Shown piece by piece: positions 26,446-34,303 of a stretch of DNA of 64,000 nt. The notes below the pieces were generated by a model. It was not told where the DNA came from and searched no databases. It worked only from the letters and a program-made list of their open reading frames with translations. Every line of letters begins with the position of its first letter. The first letter of the stretch is position 1. The stretch spans positions 434,001 to 498,000 of the forward strand of contig JBGAQH010000001.1 of the NCBI GenBank assembly GCA_044220875.1, given 5' to 3'. The stretch comes from JAEUIT01 sp044220875 (GTDB lineage: Bacteria > Planctomycetota > Phycisphaerae > Phycisphaerales > SM1A02). Made by a program: the position numbers and the translations under genes.

Positions 26446-27300
26446 TCATGGCTTCAACGGTCCTTTTGTTGCCGCAGATCGCTGCTCTGGAAGGAGATAC
26501 ACCGCACCCAAGGGATCACCCAGCTCCAATCGGAACCCCCAGAAGAGTGACTGCCCAATACAGATCGAATCGACGCCGCCCGCAATCGTGATCGCCGACT
26601 CGCCGGTTGCGTGCATGACGGCGTGGGCCTCGGATCGCCAGAGCGAGGGCAACGTTGGGGCGAGAGGTCCGGCGAGGTCGTCCGTGAGATCCTGAGAGAC
26701 GATCGCCGAGCCTGTCGCACCCTGGAGATCCCACATCCATGCGACGCCGTCGGTCTCGAACGCGGTTCCCACTTGCCCGACGACGTAGCGGGAGCTTTCG
26801 GAGACGCCGTTGGCGGTGCTCCGATGAATCGCGGAGCCAAGCGGCGCGGCGGCGAGCCCTGCGGCCTGGTGGATGTCGTAGGCGAGAAGCCCGGCGAGCG
26901 TTCCGCCCAGTCCCATCGACGCGCTTGATCGCGGGAGTCGAACGAACGCCCGTGGCTCCGTCGGATCGAGGGGGTCCAGCACTTCACACGGATTCAGGCG
27001 CTTGCCGAAGCTGCCCACCACCACGCCTGCGTCATTGATCCCGAAGGCGTTGTCGCGCCTGTCCAGGGAGGCGCTGTCAAACAGCTTCGCCTCGAACAGG
27101 TCGGGCATGACGATCGGCCGCGCGATTGAATCGCTAGGGCAGTGCTTGCCGAGGATGCGGATCAGGCGGAGCGGACGAGGCTCCGGCGGCGGCGCACTCA
27201 CGTCACAGGGATCATCACCGAGCGCCACTGGTGCCGTCATCGAGAGCGCGATAATCCCGACAAAGCCCAGCACTGAGTGCCGAGTGCCGGTGGTCGCCAT
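26446..27300 (-). CDS. Secreted HAF-repeat-like protein
   Basis: The 284-residue protein has a signal peptide (TTGTRHSVLGFVGIIALSM, cleavage after ALG) and at least one HAF-type motif, NAFGINDAGVVVGSFGK, with further related stretches (ANGVSESSRYVVGQVG and YDIHQAAG). HAF repeats are found in extracellular proteins of unknown function. ATG 27300 is chosen because the signal peptide begins there; the open frame continues upstream only through an IS481 relic. Composition is less GC-rich than the neighbours, and flanking repeats suggest a mobile or acquired segment. Confidence 0.6.
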   Translation of the reverse strand: MATTGTRHSVLGFVGIIALSMTAPVALGDDPCDVSAPPPEPRPLRLIRILGKHCPSDSIARPIVMPDLFEAKLFDSASLDRRDNAFGINDAGVVVGSFGKRLNPCEVLDPLDPTEPRAFVRLPRSSASMGLGGTLAGLLAYDIHQAAGLAAAPLGSAIHRSTANGVSESSRYVVGQVGTAFETDGVAWMWDLQGATGSAIVSQDLTDDLAGPLAPTLPSLWRSEAHAVMHATGESAITIAGGVDSICIGQSLFWGFRLELGDPLGAVYLLPEQRSAATKGPLKP

Positions 27301-27504
27301 GGTTGTCCGATGCCCCTTCGCTGGTATCCCATTCGTACGGTCGTCGCTGAAGCCTGCTCGGTCAATCGGAAATCTCCAACTTCGCTCGATTCCTCGCCCA
27401 TAGAGGCGCCGCATCGGCAGAAGCCAATCTCCCAAGCCTCCATATGTGATCGCTCTCTCATCGCTTGTTTGAGTAAGGCGGGTACGTTGCGCATCCGCCA
27501 TCCG

Positions 27505-27634
27505 ATCCAGCCACTTGTGCGGTCTTCCGGGAGATCCCCAACGCACGGGCAGCCTCCGCGATCGGGATGCCCTTGCCGACCAGATTCACAAGGCGAACTC
27601 GCTCGTCCACGACAGATGTCACTTTCCACGGCAT
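27505..27634 (-). pseudogene. Truncated, frameshifted IS481 transposase N-terminus
   Basis: Reading leftward from ATG 27634, MPWKVTSVVDERVRLVNLV ... AEAARALGISRKT matches the helix-turn-helix start of IS481 transposases. After SRKT the expected HKWLDRM continues in another frame, so a one-base indel breaks it, and nothing of the DDE catalytic domain follows. The frame then merges with the region upstream of the HAF-like gene. Confidence 0.75.
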
Positions 27635-27710
27635 GCCGAATTGCGTCGGATCAACCGCCCGAAGTGTCACCCATGTGCCCGGACAGAAGTGTTACCTATG
27701 TGCCCGGCTG
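27505..27710 (-). mobile_element. IS481-family relic, left end 1
   Basis: The transposase fragment is preceded by two tandem 19-mers, GTGTCACCCATGTGCCCGG (27664-27682) and GTGTTACCTATGTGCCCGG (27689-27707), which resemble the terminal sequence of IS481 elements. The rest of the element, including its other end, is absent. Its outer end abuts the truncated left arm of CACAGAG element D. Confidence 0.7.
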
Positions 27711-27712
27711 TA

Positions 27713-28006
27713 CCGGCCACAGAGAAGGTGGAATGGAAGTGGTCTCGCGGCTTGGTTGCGCGCCATGAATTCGCGCCCTCACTTCGCGAGCCGACTTCGC
27801 GAACTGGCCTTGCGGCCTCGCTTCACTCTTGAGGCGCGCTCTCTCCGAGCCGAGTCACTCGCGCTCTTGCCAACGGATCGTGGGCCCGGAACGCGCCTTG
27901 CCATGGCGACTCTGGGCGACTCCTCGTCGGATCGCCCCTGACAACCCTATTTGTTGCCGCGAATCTGCTCTGCGGCCCTCTGCGTCCTCTGTGCCTCTGT
28001 GTTGAA
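27713..28006. repeat. CACAGAG element D with truncated left arm
   Basis: The right arm has CTCTGCG (27968, 27978) and CTCTGTG (27987, 27995) followed by TTGAAC, like the outer edge of elements B and C. The left side has only GGCCACAGAGAAGGTGGAAT at 27714, directly after the IS481 end, so the outer heptads seem lost by the insertion or a later deletion. The 220 bp between hold no supported gene. Confidence 0.65.
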
Positions 28007-28030
28007 CGAAACGCCCGCCCCCCGCGTCGT

Positions 28031-28468
28031 TCAGCGCTTGCTCGATACCAGATAGAACCGCCCCACGATCGCGTCGAACGTCGTGCCGTCCTCGCGCTCC
28101 ATCTCGTAGGTGCCTTCCATCGTGCCCCACTGCGTTTCAAGCGGGCAGAAGGAGGAGTACTCGAACTTCTCGCCCGGACCCAGGTCGGGGAACTGGCCGA
28201 CGACGCCCGGGCCCTTGACCTCGTGGCGCTCGCCGTTGGCGTCGACGATGATCCAGTGGCGGCTGCGGAGCTTCATCTTCTGCTGGCCGTCATTCACGAT
28301 CAGGATGTGGTACGCGAAGAGGTACTTGCCCTGCGCGGGATCCGACTGGGCGGAGAGATAGCTCGGTGCCACGCGAACGCGAATGCCCTCGGTGGTCGTT
28401 TCCGAACCGAGGAACTTGCCAGTCGTGCCGGTGGTCGCGCTCGTGGTTGTGGGGGCCGAGTTCGTCAT
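28031..28468 (-). CDS. apaG: ApaG-domain protein
   Basis: The 145-residue protein has a disordered Thr/Ser-rich start, then the ApaG (DUF525) immunoglobulin-like fold: GIRVRVAPSYLSAQSDPAQG, FAYHILIVNDG, LRSRHWIIVDANG, VKGPGVVGQFPDLGPGE and MEGTYEMEREDG. ApaG-type domains bind divalent metal or phosphate groups; the cellular role remains unclear. ATG 28468 starts the conserved protein; a longer frame upstream is not needed. Downstream lies CACAGAG element D. Confidence 0.9.
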   Translation of the reverse strand: MTNSAPTTTSATTGTTGKFLGSETTTEGIRVRVAPSYLSAQSDPAQGKYLFAYHILIVNDGQQKMKLRSRHWIIVDANGERHEVKGPGVVGQFPDLGPGEKFEYSSFCPLETQWGTMEGTYEMEREDGTTFDAIVGRFYLVSSKR

Positions 28469-28624
28469 GGGTGTGCGTGGGGGCCAGCGTGGGCCAGGGC
28501 CATACCGAAGAGTCCGCCTCAGGAAGGGGCGAGTATAGACCGCGATCGGGTGCGGTTTCACGTCGAGGCACGATCGCGGGCAATCTCCGCCCCGATCAAT
28601 CCTCGGCCGCGCGGCGGGATCGCC

Positions 28625-29440
28625 TCAGTCGTTCTCGCCGAGAAGTCGCCCAAGCGCCTTGCCCGGGTCCGGCTGGCGCATCAGGTACTCGCCGATCAGG
28701 GCGATGTTCACGCCGTGCTCGCGCAACCTCTTGAGGTCATCACGGCTGGTTATCCCGGACTCGCTGACGAGCACGTCGCGGTTCTCGACCAGCTCGACGA
28801 GCCGGAACGTGTGGGTGATGCTCGTGGTCATCGACGAGAGGTCCCGGTTGTTGATGCCCAACAGCGAGTACCCGGCATGAGGGAAGCCGATGTGATCGAG
28901 AACCTTCAGCAAATTCTCGACGCTGTGCACTTCGACCAGCGTGGTCATGCTCAGTTCGGTCGCGAGGATCTGCATGTCGATGATCTCGGCCTCGGAGAGC
29001 ACCTCGGCGATGAGCAGCACCGCATCCGCGCCGGCGGCGCGGGCCTCCCAGAGCTGGTAGTCGTCGACGATGAAGTCCTTTCGCAGCACCGGGAGCGGCA
29101 CCGCGTCGCGGATCAGCTGGATGTACGAGAGATCGCCGCCGAAGTCCGCCTCGTCGGTGAGGCACGAAATCGCTGAGGCTCCGGCGTGGTGATACGCTTT
29201 GGCGATGGCGACGGGGTCGAAGTCCGCGCGAATGACCCCGGCCGACGGGCTCTTGCGCTTGATCTCCGCGATGACCCGCGACTCCTCGTGGTGGTGGGCG
29301 TCGACGACCGCTCGGAAGAAATTCCGGGCCCTCGGCAGCTCCGCACAGCGTTCCTTGAGCGCCTCGATCGGCACGAGCTCCTTGGCGCGGGCGACCTCCT
29401 CGCGCTTCCGGGCAATGATGCGATCGAGCGTTGAACTCAT
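28625..29440 (-). CDS. trpC: Indole-3-glycerol phosphate synthase
   Basis: The 271-residue TIM-barrel enzyme makes indole-3-glycerol phosphate in tryptophan synthesis. Diagnostic blocks are IAEIKRKSPSAGVI, ISCLTDEADFGG, VLRKDFIVDDYQLWEARA, ADAVLLIAEVL, LVEVHSVENL, LLGINNRDLSS and VSESGITSRDDL with a final ALIGEYLMR. ATG 29440 has AGGAG (29448-29452) 7 nt upstream. Its start codon overlaps that of the divergent CPBP gene in one CATG. trpS lies 1 kb away, but no other trp biosynthesis gene is visible. Confidence 0.96.
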   Translation of the reverse strand: MSSTLDRIIARKREEVARAKELVPIEALKERCAELPRARNFFRAVVDAHHHEESRVIAEIKRKSPSAGVIRADFDPVAIAKAYHHAGASAISCLTDEADFGGDLSYIQLIRDAVPLPVLRKDFIVDDYQLWEARAAGADAVLLIAEVLSEAEIIDMQILATELSMTTLVEVHSVENLLKVLDHIGFPHAGYSLLGINNRDLSSMTTSITHTFRLVELVENRDVLVSESGITSRDDLKRLREHGVNIALIGEYLMRQPDPGKALGRLLGEND

Positions 29441-30374
29441 GCGACGACTCCTGCTGGCTCCGCGCCTCCGATGCGCGGCCGCGTTCGTTGCGGCGATGCA
29501 GGTCAGCGGAGGGCACGTTATAGCCGCGGACGGCGAATCCGACCACGCGGTCGCGCCGGCGGCCGAGAGCGACTCCCCGCTGGCCCTCGTGATCGCCGCG
29601 GTGCTGGCCGCGGGCGTCATCGCGCTCGCGTCGCGCCGCGGGTGGTTTCGGCTCCCGACCGATCCGCAGCGCGAGCCGGTTCACCAGGACGCGGCCGCCT
29701 GGCTGATCGGGCTCTTTCTTCTCCAGATTCTCGCTCCCGCGCTTCCGGTCCTCGCCACGCAAGGATCGATCGCGACCGACACGATCGCCGGGCGCGCGTC
29801 GCTGCAGTGGCTTGCCTACGCGGCGCAGCTTCCGCTGGCAATCGTGATCGTGCTTCGCGTCGGAGGGCTCTTCCGGTCGCCCGTGCGAATGGTGGGCGCC
29901 GGGCTCGCCGGACTCCTTTGCGCGATCCCGTTGATCGTCGCCGGCTCGCAGCTCGGCACGTTAATCCAGCGGCTCGCGACCGGCGCGCCGCCCGGCGCCC
30001 TGGCCCACGAGACGCTGCGGGCGCTCATCGAGCATGGACACGATCCGTGGGCGTGGGCGGTGATCGCGGCGGTCACGATCGGCGCGCCGATCTTCGAGGA
30101 AATCGCCTATCGCGGAGCGCTGCATGGCGCGATGCGGGCCTTGGGCATCAGCCCGTGGTCGACGATTCTCCTGACCTCGGTCTTCTTCGCGATCATGCAC
30201 CTCGGCGCGATTCCGCCCGAGTCGCTCGGCGGGGCGATGACGGGTCTCGCAGTGCTCTCCGTCGCGCTTGGCATGCTCCGCCAGCGGACCGGCGGGCTCA
30301 TCGCGCCGATCGTTGCCCACTCGATCTTCAACGTCGCGAATCTGGCGATGGCGTGGGCGTTCTCGGGCTCATGA
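29439..30374 (+). CDS. CPBP-family intramembrane metalloprotease
   Basis: The 311-residue membrane protein has a signal-like N-terminus and about seven hydrophobic segments. The CPBP/Abi motifs are present: FEEIAYRGALHGAM (EExxxR, about 219-226), FFAIMHLGA (FxxxH) and VAHSIFNVANL (HxxxN). Family members are related to Rce1 CAAX proteases and act in bacteriocin immunity or protein processing; no substrate is evident. ATG 29439 overlaps the trpC start; ATG 29496 is an alternative that would avoid overlap but lose part of the signal-like helix. TTA codon at 29961. Confidence 0.85.
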   Translation: MRRLLLAPRLRCAAAFVAAMQVSGGHVIAADGESDHAVAPAAESDSPLALVIAAVLAAGVIALASRRGWFRLPTDPQREPVHQDAAAWLIGLFLLQILAPALPVLATQGSIATDTIAGRASLQWLAYAAQLPLAIVIVLRVGGLFRSPVRMVGAGLAGLLCAIPLIVAGSQLGTLIQRLATGAPPGALAHETLRALIEHGHDPWAWAVIAAVTIGAPIFEEIAYRGALHGAMRALGISPWSTILLTSVFFAIMHLGAIPPESLGGAMTGLAVLSVALGMLRQRTGGLIAPIVAHSIFNVANLAMAWAFSGS

Positions 30375-30410
30375 CGCGCCGTGCGTCGGGCGATGCGCCG
30401 AGCGGCCCGC

Positions 30411-30416
30411 TATATT
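30411..30416 (+). promoter_or_regulatory. Predicted -10 box of trpS
   Basis: TATATT, five of six matches to the consensus, ends 9 nt before the trpS ATG. There is no Shine-Dalgarno in the 9 nt between. Confidence 0.55.
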
Positions 30417-30425
30417 CCACGTCCC

Positions 30426-31517
30426 ATGTCCGCAGCCCATTCGACGAAGGCCGCTTCCGGCAGCAAGCCCCGCATCCTCACCGGCGACACGCCGACCGGC
30501 ATGTTGCACCTCGGCCACTGGGTCGGCAGCGTGAAGCGGCGGGTCAGCCTGCAGGACTCGCACGACTGCTACTTCATCATCGCGAACATGCACGCGTACA
30601 CCACGCGGGTCGAGAAGTCCGAGCAGATCCGCAAGGACTGCATCGAGATCGTGCGTGACTACCTGGCCATGGGCATCGATCCCGAGCGGGCGACGATTTT
30701 CCTGCAGAGCGAAGTCCCGGCCATCGCCGAACTCACCTTCTTCTTCGCGATGCTCCTGCCCTTCAACCGCGTCATGCGGAACCCGACGCTGAAGGACGAG
30801 ATCAAGGTGAAGGACCTCGGCGAGACCTACAGCTTCGGCTTCCCGCTCTACGCGGTGGGGCAGACCGCGGACATCCTCGCCTTCCGTCCGGTCGGCGTCC
30901 CCGTCGGCGAGGACCAGGTGCCGCACCTTGAGCTGACGCGTGAGGTCGCCCGCCGCTTCAACCAGATCTTCTGCGGCGTGAGCGATCAGGCCGAGGACGA
31001 CGATCACGTGAAGCTCGGCGGCGTGCTGCCGATTCCGCGGGCGGAGGTCGGCGAGGTCGGTCGGCTCGTCGGCACGGACGGCGTCAACAAGATGTCGAAG
31101 TCGCTCAACAACGCGATCTTCATCAGCGATCCCGCGAGCGAAGTGGAGAAGAAGATCAAGAAGATCTTCACCGGACGCCAGAGCGCCACCGAGCCGGGCG
31201 ACGTGAACAACGCGTTATTTCAATACGTGAACACCTTCCACGGCGACAAGACCCGCGTCGAGGAACTGAAGCGGAAGTACGCGACCGGCGACAACATCGG
31301 CGACGGCCACATCAAGGTCGAGCTCGCCGCCGAGCTGAACAAGATGCTCGAGCCGATGCGCCAGCGGCGCAAGCAGTACGAGGGGAAGGAGGAGGTCATC
31401 CTTGACATCCTCAAGAAGGGCACGGCTCGGGCCAATGCGCTGGCCGAGGAGACGCTCGCGATGGTGAAGGAGAAGGCGAATCTGATCGCGTTCCCGCGGG
31501 CGTTGGGATTCCGGTGA
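30426..31517 (+). CDS. trpS: Tryptophan--tRNA ligase
   Basis: The 363-residue class I synthetase has HLGH (28-31, the HIGH motif), GEDQVPHLELTREVARRFN, and KMSKS (about 222-226) in TDGVNKMSKSLNNAIF, with the ADILAFRPVGVPVGEDQ tryptophan-binding segment. Length suits the family. ATG 30426 fits the TATATT box 9 nt upstream; an earlier in-frame ATG at 30381 would add 15 residues and overlaps the CPBP stop region. Its closeness to trpC suggests a tryptophan-related locus, though each has its own promoter. Confidence 0.96.
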   Translation: MSAAHSTKAASGSKPRILTGDTPTGMLHLGHWVGSVKRRVSLQDSHDCYFIIANMHAYTTRVEKSEQIRKDCIEIVRDYLAMGIDPERATIFLQSEVPAIAELTFFFAMLLPFNRVMRNPTLKDEIKVKDLGETYSFGFPLYAVGQTADILAFRPVGVPVGEDQVPHLELTREVARRFNQIFCGVSDQAEDDDHVKLGGVLPIPRAEVGEVGRLVGTDGVNKMSKSLNNAIFISDPASEVEKKIKKIFTGRQSATEPGDVNNALFQYVNTFHGDKTRVEELKRKYATGDNIGDGHIKVELAAELNKMLEPMRQRRKQYEGKEEVILDILKKGTARANALAEETLAMVKEKANLIAFPRALGFR

Positions 31518-31554
31518 CGTGACGCGCGATTGGCGCGGTGAAGCGAGGGCGCGG

Positions 31555-31651
31555 AGCGCCGCGCGATCTCGCTCACGCAGCTCCCAGGTCGGCGGGCGAG
31601 CTCAACGGCCTCACGTCTCAGGTCCACTTGGCAACACTCGTTCCATGGCAT
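31555..31651 (-). pseudogene. Second IS481 transposase N-terminal relic
   Basis: From ATG 31651 leftward, MPWNECCQVDLRREAVELA then SCVSEIARRS resembles the IS481 transposase start (compare MPWKVTSVVDERVRLVNLV at 27634). Similarity ends after about 30 residues, in the gap between trpS and the next dockerin gene. Confidence 0.65.
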
Positions 31652-31720
31652 GGCAGAGCCTCCCGAGCGGGAGGCCGAGTGTTACCCATGTCCTGTCACA
31701 GGTGTTACCTATGTTCCGTC
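31555..31720 (-). mobile_element. IS481-family relic, left end 2
   Basis: Tandem GTGTTACCCATGTCCTG (31679-31695) and GTGTTACCTATGTTCCG (31702-31718) repeat the end structure seen at 27664-27707. A GCCTCCC-GAGC-GGGAGGC hairpin (31658-31675) lies between these and the transposase fragment. The relic has the same orientation as the first one, 4 kb away. The remainder of the 370-nt trpS-dockerin gap (to 31887) holds no gene that I can support. Confidence 0.65.
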
Positions 31721-31887
31721 CCCGCACACAATCGGCGGGGGAGATGTCGCGAAGCGACAGGGGGGCAATCAAGACGTTTCGCCTTCGCGGCGCCGAGGCT
31801 CGTGCGACCGCACGCCATCCCAATTTCCGAGTTTCCCGCGCAACCTCCATCGCGATCCACGTACCTTGTCACATGGGAGGTTGCTCC

Positions 31888-34281
31888 ATGCGCCCGATGC
31901 TGGTCCTACCGTTTCTTGCCGTCGCCACCCTGATGAGCCAGGTGGCTGTCGCCGACAGCACGTGGACGAACCCGAACGGCGGGGCTTGGTCCGACCCTGC
32001 GAACTGGTCGGCGGGCGTGCCCATGGCAAGCGACGTGGCCGTCTTCCCGGCGCTCGACGACGACGGCTACACGGTGCAGGTCGGAAGCGCTTCATGCGCC
32101 TCGCTGGCGGTTACCGGCCCAGGCATCGAACTTTCGAACGGGACGCTCCAGTTCGCCTCGACCTTCGACATCGGCACGTTCGGCAGCATCGGATCGGTCG
32201 AGCTTCACGCCGTGCAGGTGACGGGCGGGGCGTATCGCATCGGCACCGATGGCGGCACCGGCTCGCTGTCGCTTCGCGATCAGTCCGCGATCACCGGCTT
32301 CCAGATGGAAGTGGGTGACCTGAATGGAGCGGCGGGCACCGGCGCATTCTCCGTGCTCGGCCGTTCGCAGGCGTTGGTGGGCTACGTCACCCTCTCGCCA
32401 AATGCGAGCACGACGCTTGAGTACAACACGGCGGCCGCCGGTGGCCTCGTCGCCGAACAGATCCTCCGCGGTGGCGCTCTCGCGATCGTCGCCGAGCCGG
32501 GAAGCGTGCTGCCCGGGCCCGCGTATGACATCGTTCGCTCCTGGCAACCGATGACCGGCACCTTCTCGTCCGTGAGCGGTCCTTCGTTCGCCCCTGCGTT
32601 CGGCTCGTACGTGGGGCCCGTATCGGTACTCGTGAAGTGGGTGCACGTCGGACCCATGGATCCCATCGTCGCGCTGTCGATCACCCCGAGTGCCGCAAAG
32701 TCGCCCCTCTATGTGGGCTTCCGTACGCCGTTCACGCTGCTGGCGACCACGCTCGGCGGACAGGCGCTGTTGAGTGTCCCGTACAGCTTGAGTGCCGATC
32801 CGGCCCACGCGACCGTTCAGGGGCTGACCGTGTTGCCATCCGTCAGTGGTCCTCTCACGCTCACCGGATCGGTCTCGAGCGGATTGGGCAGTTTCACCGC
32901 GACGACGGAGGTCGAGGTTCTTCCCACGCCGCCAGTTCCTTATGATCGAGTCGACGTCTCCGCCGAAGGCACTCCCCCGGCGTCGTCCGACGGCGGCCCG
33001 GCATGGCAGCTCGAACAGCCGAACATGAGCGCCGACGGTCGCTACGTCGCGTTCGCGAGTTTCGCGACGGACCTCGTTCCGGCGGATCCACAGCCGACTC
33101 TCACAAACGTCTTCGTGAAGGACCGGTGGACCGGCGCGATTGAATGCATCGACAGCGGCGGACCGTTTGCCTCGCTCGATGGCGAGGGGAGCGGCCCGAC
33201 GATTTCGGACGACGGTCGGTACGTCGCGTTCCTGAAGGCGCAACAGGGAACGAAGTCCGTGTGGTTGCGCGACCGTTGGTCAGGCGAGTCGCGACGGATC
33301 TCGGTCGGACCGAAGGGGCAGGTGAACAACGCGACCTGCGCATGGCCGATCGTTTCGGGGAACGGCGCGGCCGTTCTCTACCTGACCGCGAGCAGCAACA
33401 TCGTTCCCGGCGTCACCGGCACGATCCCGCTTGTCTACCGCTACGACGTCGCCAGTCAGACGACCAGCGTGCTCACCTCTTCGGCGGGCGAACTGCCGAA
33501 CGGCGACCTCTTCCGCCCGGCGATTTCGCGTGACGCCCGCTACATCGCGGTCCCCATGAAGGCGACCAACATCCTCACCGACAACGCGGGCACGTGGCGC
33601 ATCGGATTGCTCGACACGCTCACGGGGACATGGGAGCGGATCGATGTCGGTCCGTCCGGCGGCGGAACCGGGACCGGCGCGTCGCCGAGCATCTCGGACG
33701 ACGGACGATTCGTCGCGTTCGCGTCCTCCGGAACGAACTTGGGGGCGCCAAGTGACGGCGTGGCGCAGGACGTGTTCCTGCGCGACCGTCTTGCCGGCAC
33801 GACGACCTGGCTCAGCGCTGACGTCCCGGGATTGCCGACCAACGTGAACTTCACCGGATGCACGATCGCAGGCGACGGCTCCGCGGTCGTGTACGCCTCG
33901 GTCTTCAGCGTCGCGATGCCGGCGTTCGTGGTGCGACTGGACGGCATCGACCAGGCGCCGAAGCCGGTCGGGACCGATCCGTGGGGCACGCCCGCCATCT
34001 CCGCCGGCTTCCCGTGGATCTCGCAGGACGGAAGCGACATCCTCTTCGTCTGCTTCGCATCGGACGTTCTTCCCTTCGCGCCCATCCAGACCGCCTTGGT
34101 CGTGCGTCACGAGGGCGCCCCGGCGCCCGAAGACCTCACCGGCGACGGTGCCGTGAACGCTGCGGACCTCGGAGTGCTGCTTGCTGCGTGGGGGAGCGCT
34201 GGCGGTATCGCCGATCTCGATGGCGACGGCACGGTCGGTGCTGGTGACCTCGCCCTCCTGCTGGCGGCTTGGACGAGCTGA
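31888..34281 (+). CDS. Large secreted protein: autotransporter-like start, WD40-like repeats, dockerin
   Basis: The 797-residue protein has a signal peptide (MRPMLVLPFLAVATLMSQVA), then the motif STWTNPNGGAWSDPANWSAG that begins many planctomycete autotransporter-type beta-helix proteins, with DGGTGSLSLRD repeats. The second half has TolB/WD40-like blades: MSADGRYVAFAS, ISDDGRYVAFLK, ISRDARYIAVPM and ISDDGRFVAFAS, each followed by LRDRWSGE or LRDRLAGT. It ends with a dockerin pair (DLTGDGAVNAADLGVLLA and DLDGDGTVGAGDLALLLA). GGGAGG lies 7 nt before ATG 31888. A paralogue lies at 38092-40650. Confidence 0.8.
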   Translation: MRPMLVLPFLAVATLMSQVAVADSTWTNPNGGAWSDPANWSAGVPMASDVAVFPALDDDGYTVQVGSASCASLAVTGPGIELSNGTLQFASTFDIGTFGSIGSVELHAVQVTGGAYRIGTDGGTGSLSLRDQSAITGFQMEVGDLNGAAGTGAFSVLGRSQALVGYVTLSPNASTTLEYNTAAAGGLVAEQILRGGALAIVAEPGSVLPGPAYDIVRSWQPMTGTFSSVSGPSFAPAFGSYVGPVSVLVKWVHVGPMDPIVALSITPSAAKSPLYVGFRTPFTLLATTLGGQALLSVPYSLSADPAHATVQGLTVLPSVSGPLTLTGSVSSGLGSFTATTEVEVLPTPPVPYDRVDVSAEGTPPASSDGGPAWQLEQPNMSADGRYVAFASFATDLVPADPQPTLTNVFVKDRWTGAIECIDSGGPFASLDGEGSGPTISDDGRYVAFLKAQQGTKSVWLRDRWSGESRRISVGPKGQVNNATCAWPIVSGNGAAVLYLTASSNIVPGVTGTIPLVYRYDVASQTTSVLTSSAGELPNGDLFRPAISRDARYIAVPMKATNILTDNAGTWRIGLLDTLTGTWERIDVGPSGGGTGTGASPSISDDGRFVAFASSGTNLGAPSDGVAQDVFLRDRLAGTTTWLSADVPGLPTNVNFTGCTIAGDGSAVVYASVFSVAMPAFVVRLDGIDQAPKPVGTDPWGTPAISAGFPWISQDGSDILFVCFASDVLPFAPIQTALVVRHEGAPAPEDLTGDGAVNAADLGVLLAAWGSAGGIADLDGDGTVGAGDLALLLAAWTS

Positions 34282-34303
34282 CCGGACCTGCGACGATGCG
34301 GGC

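Noticed and set aside
31519..31887. A longer N-terminus for the 31888 dockerin protein
   Set aside because: The frame stays open upstream, but it runs through an IS481 relic and lacks a ribosome site; GGGAGG and a signal peptide fix the start at 31888.
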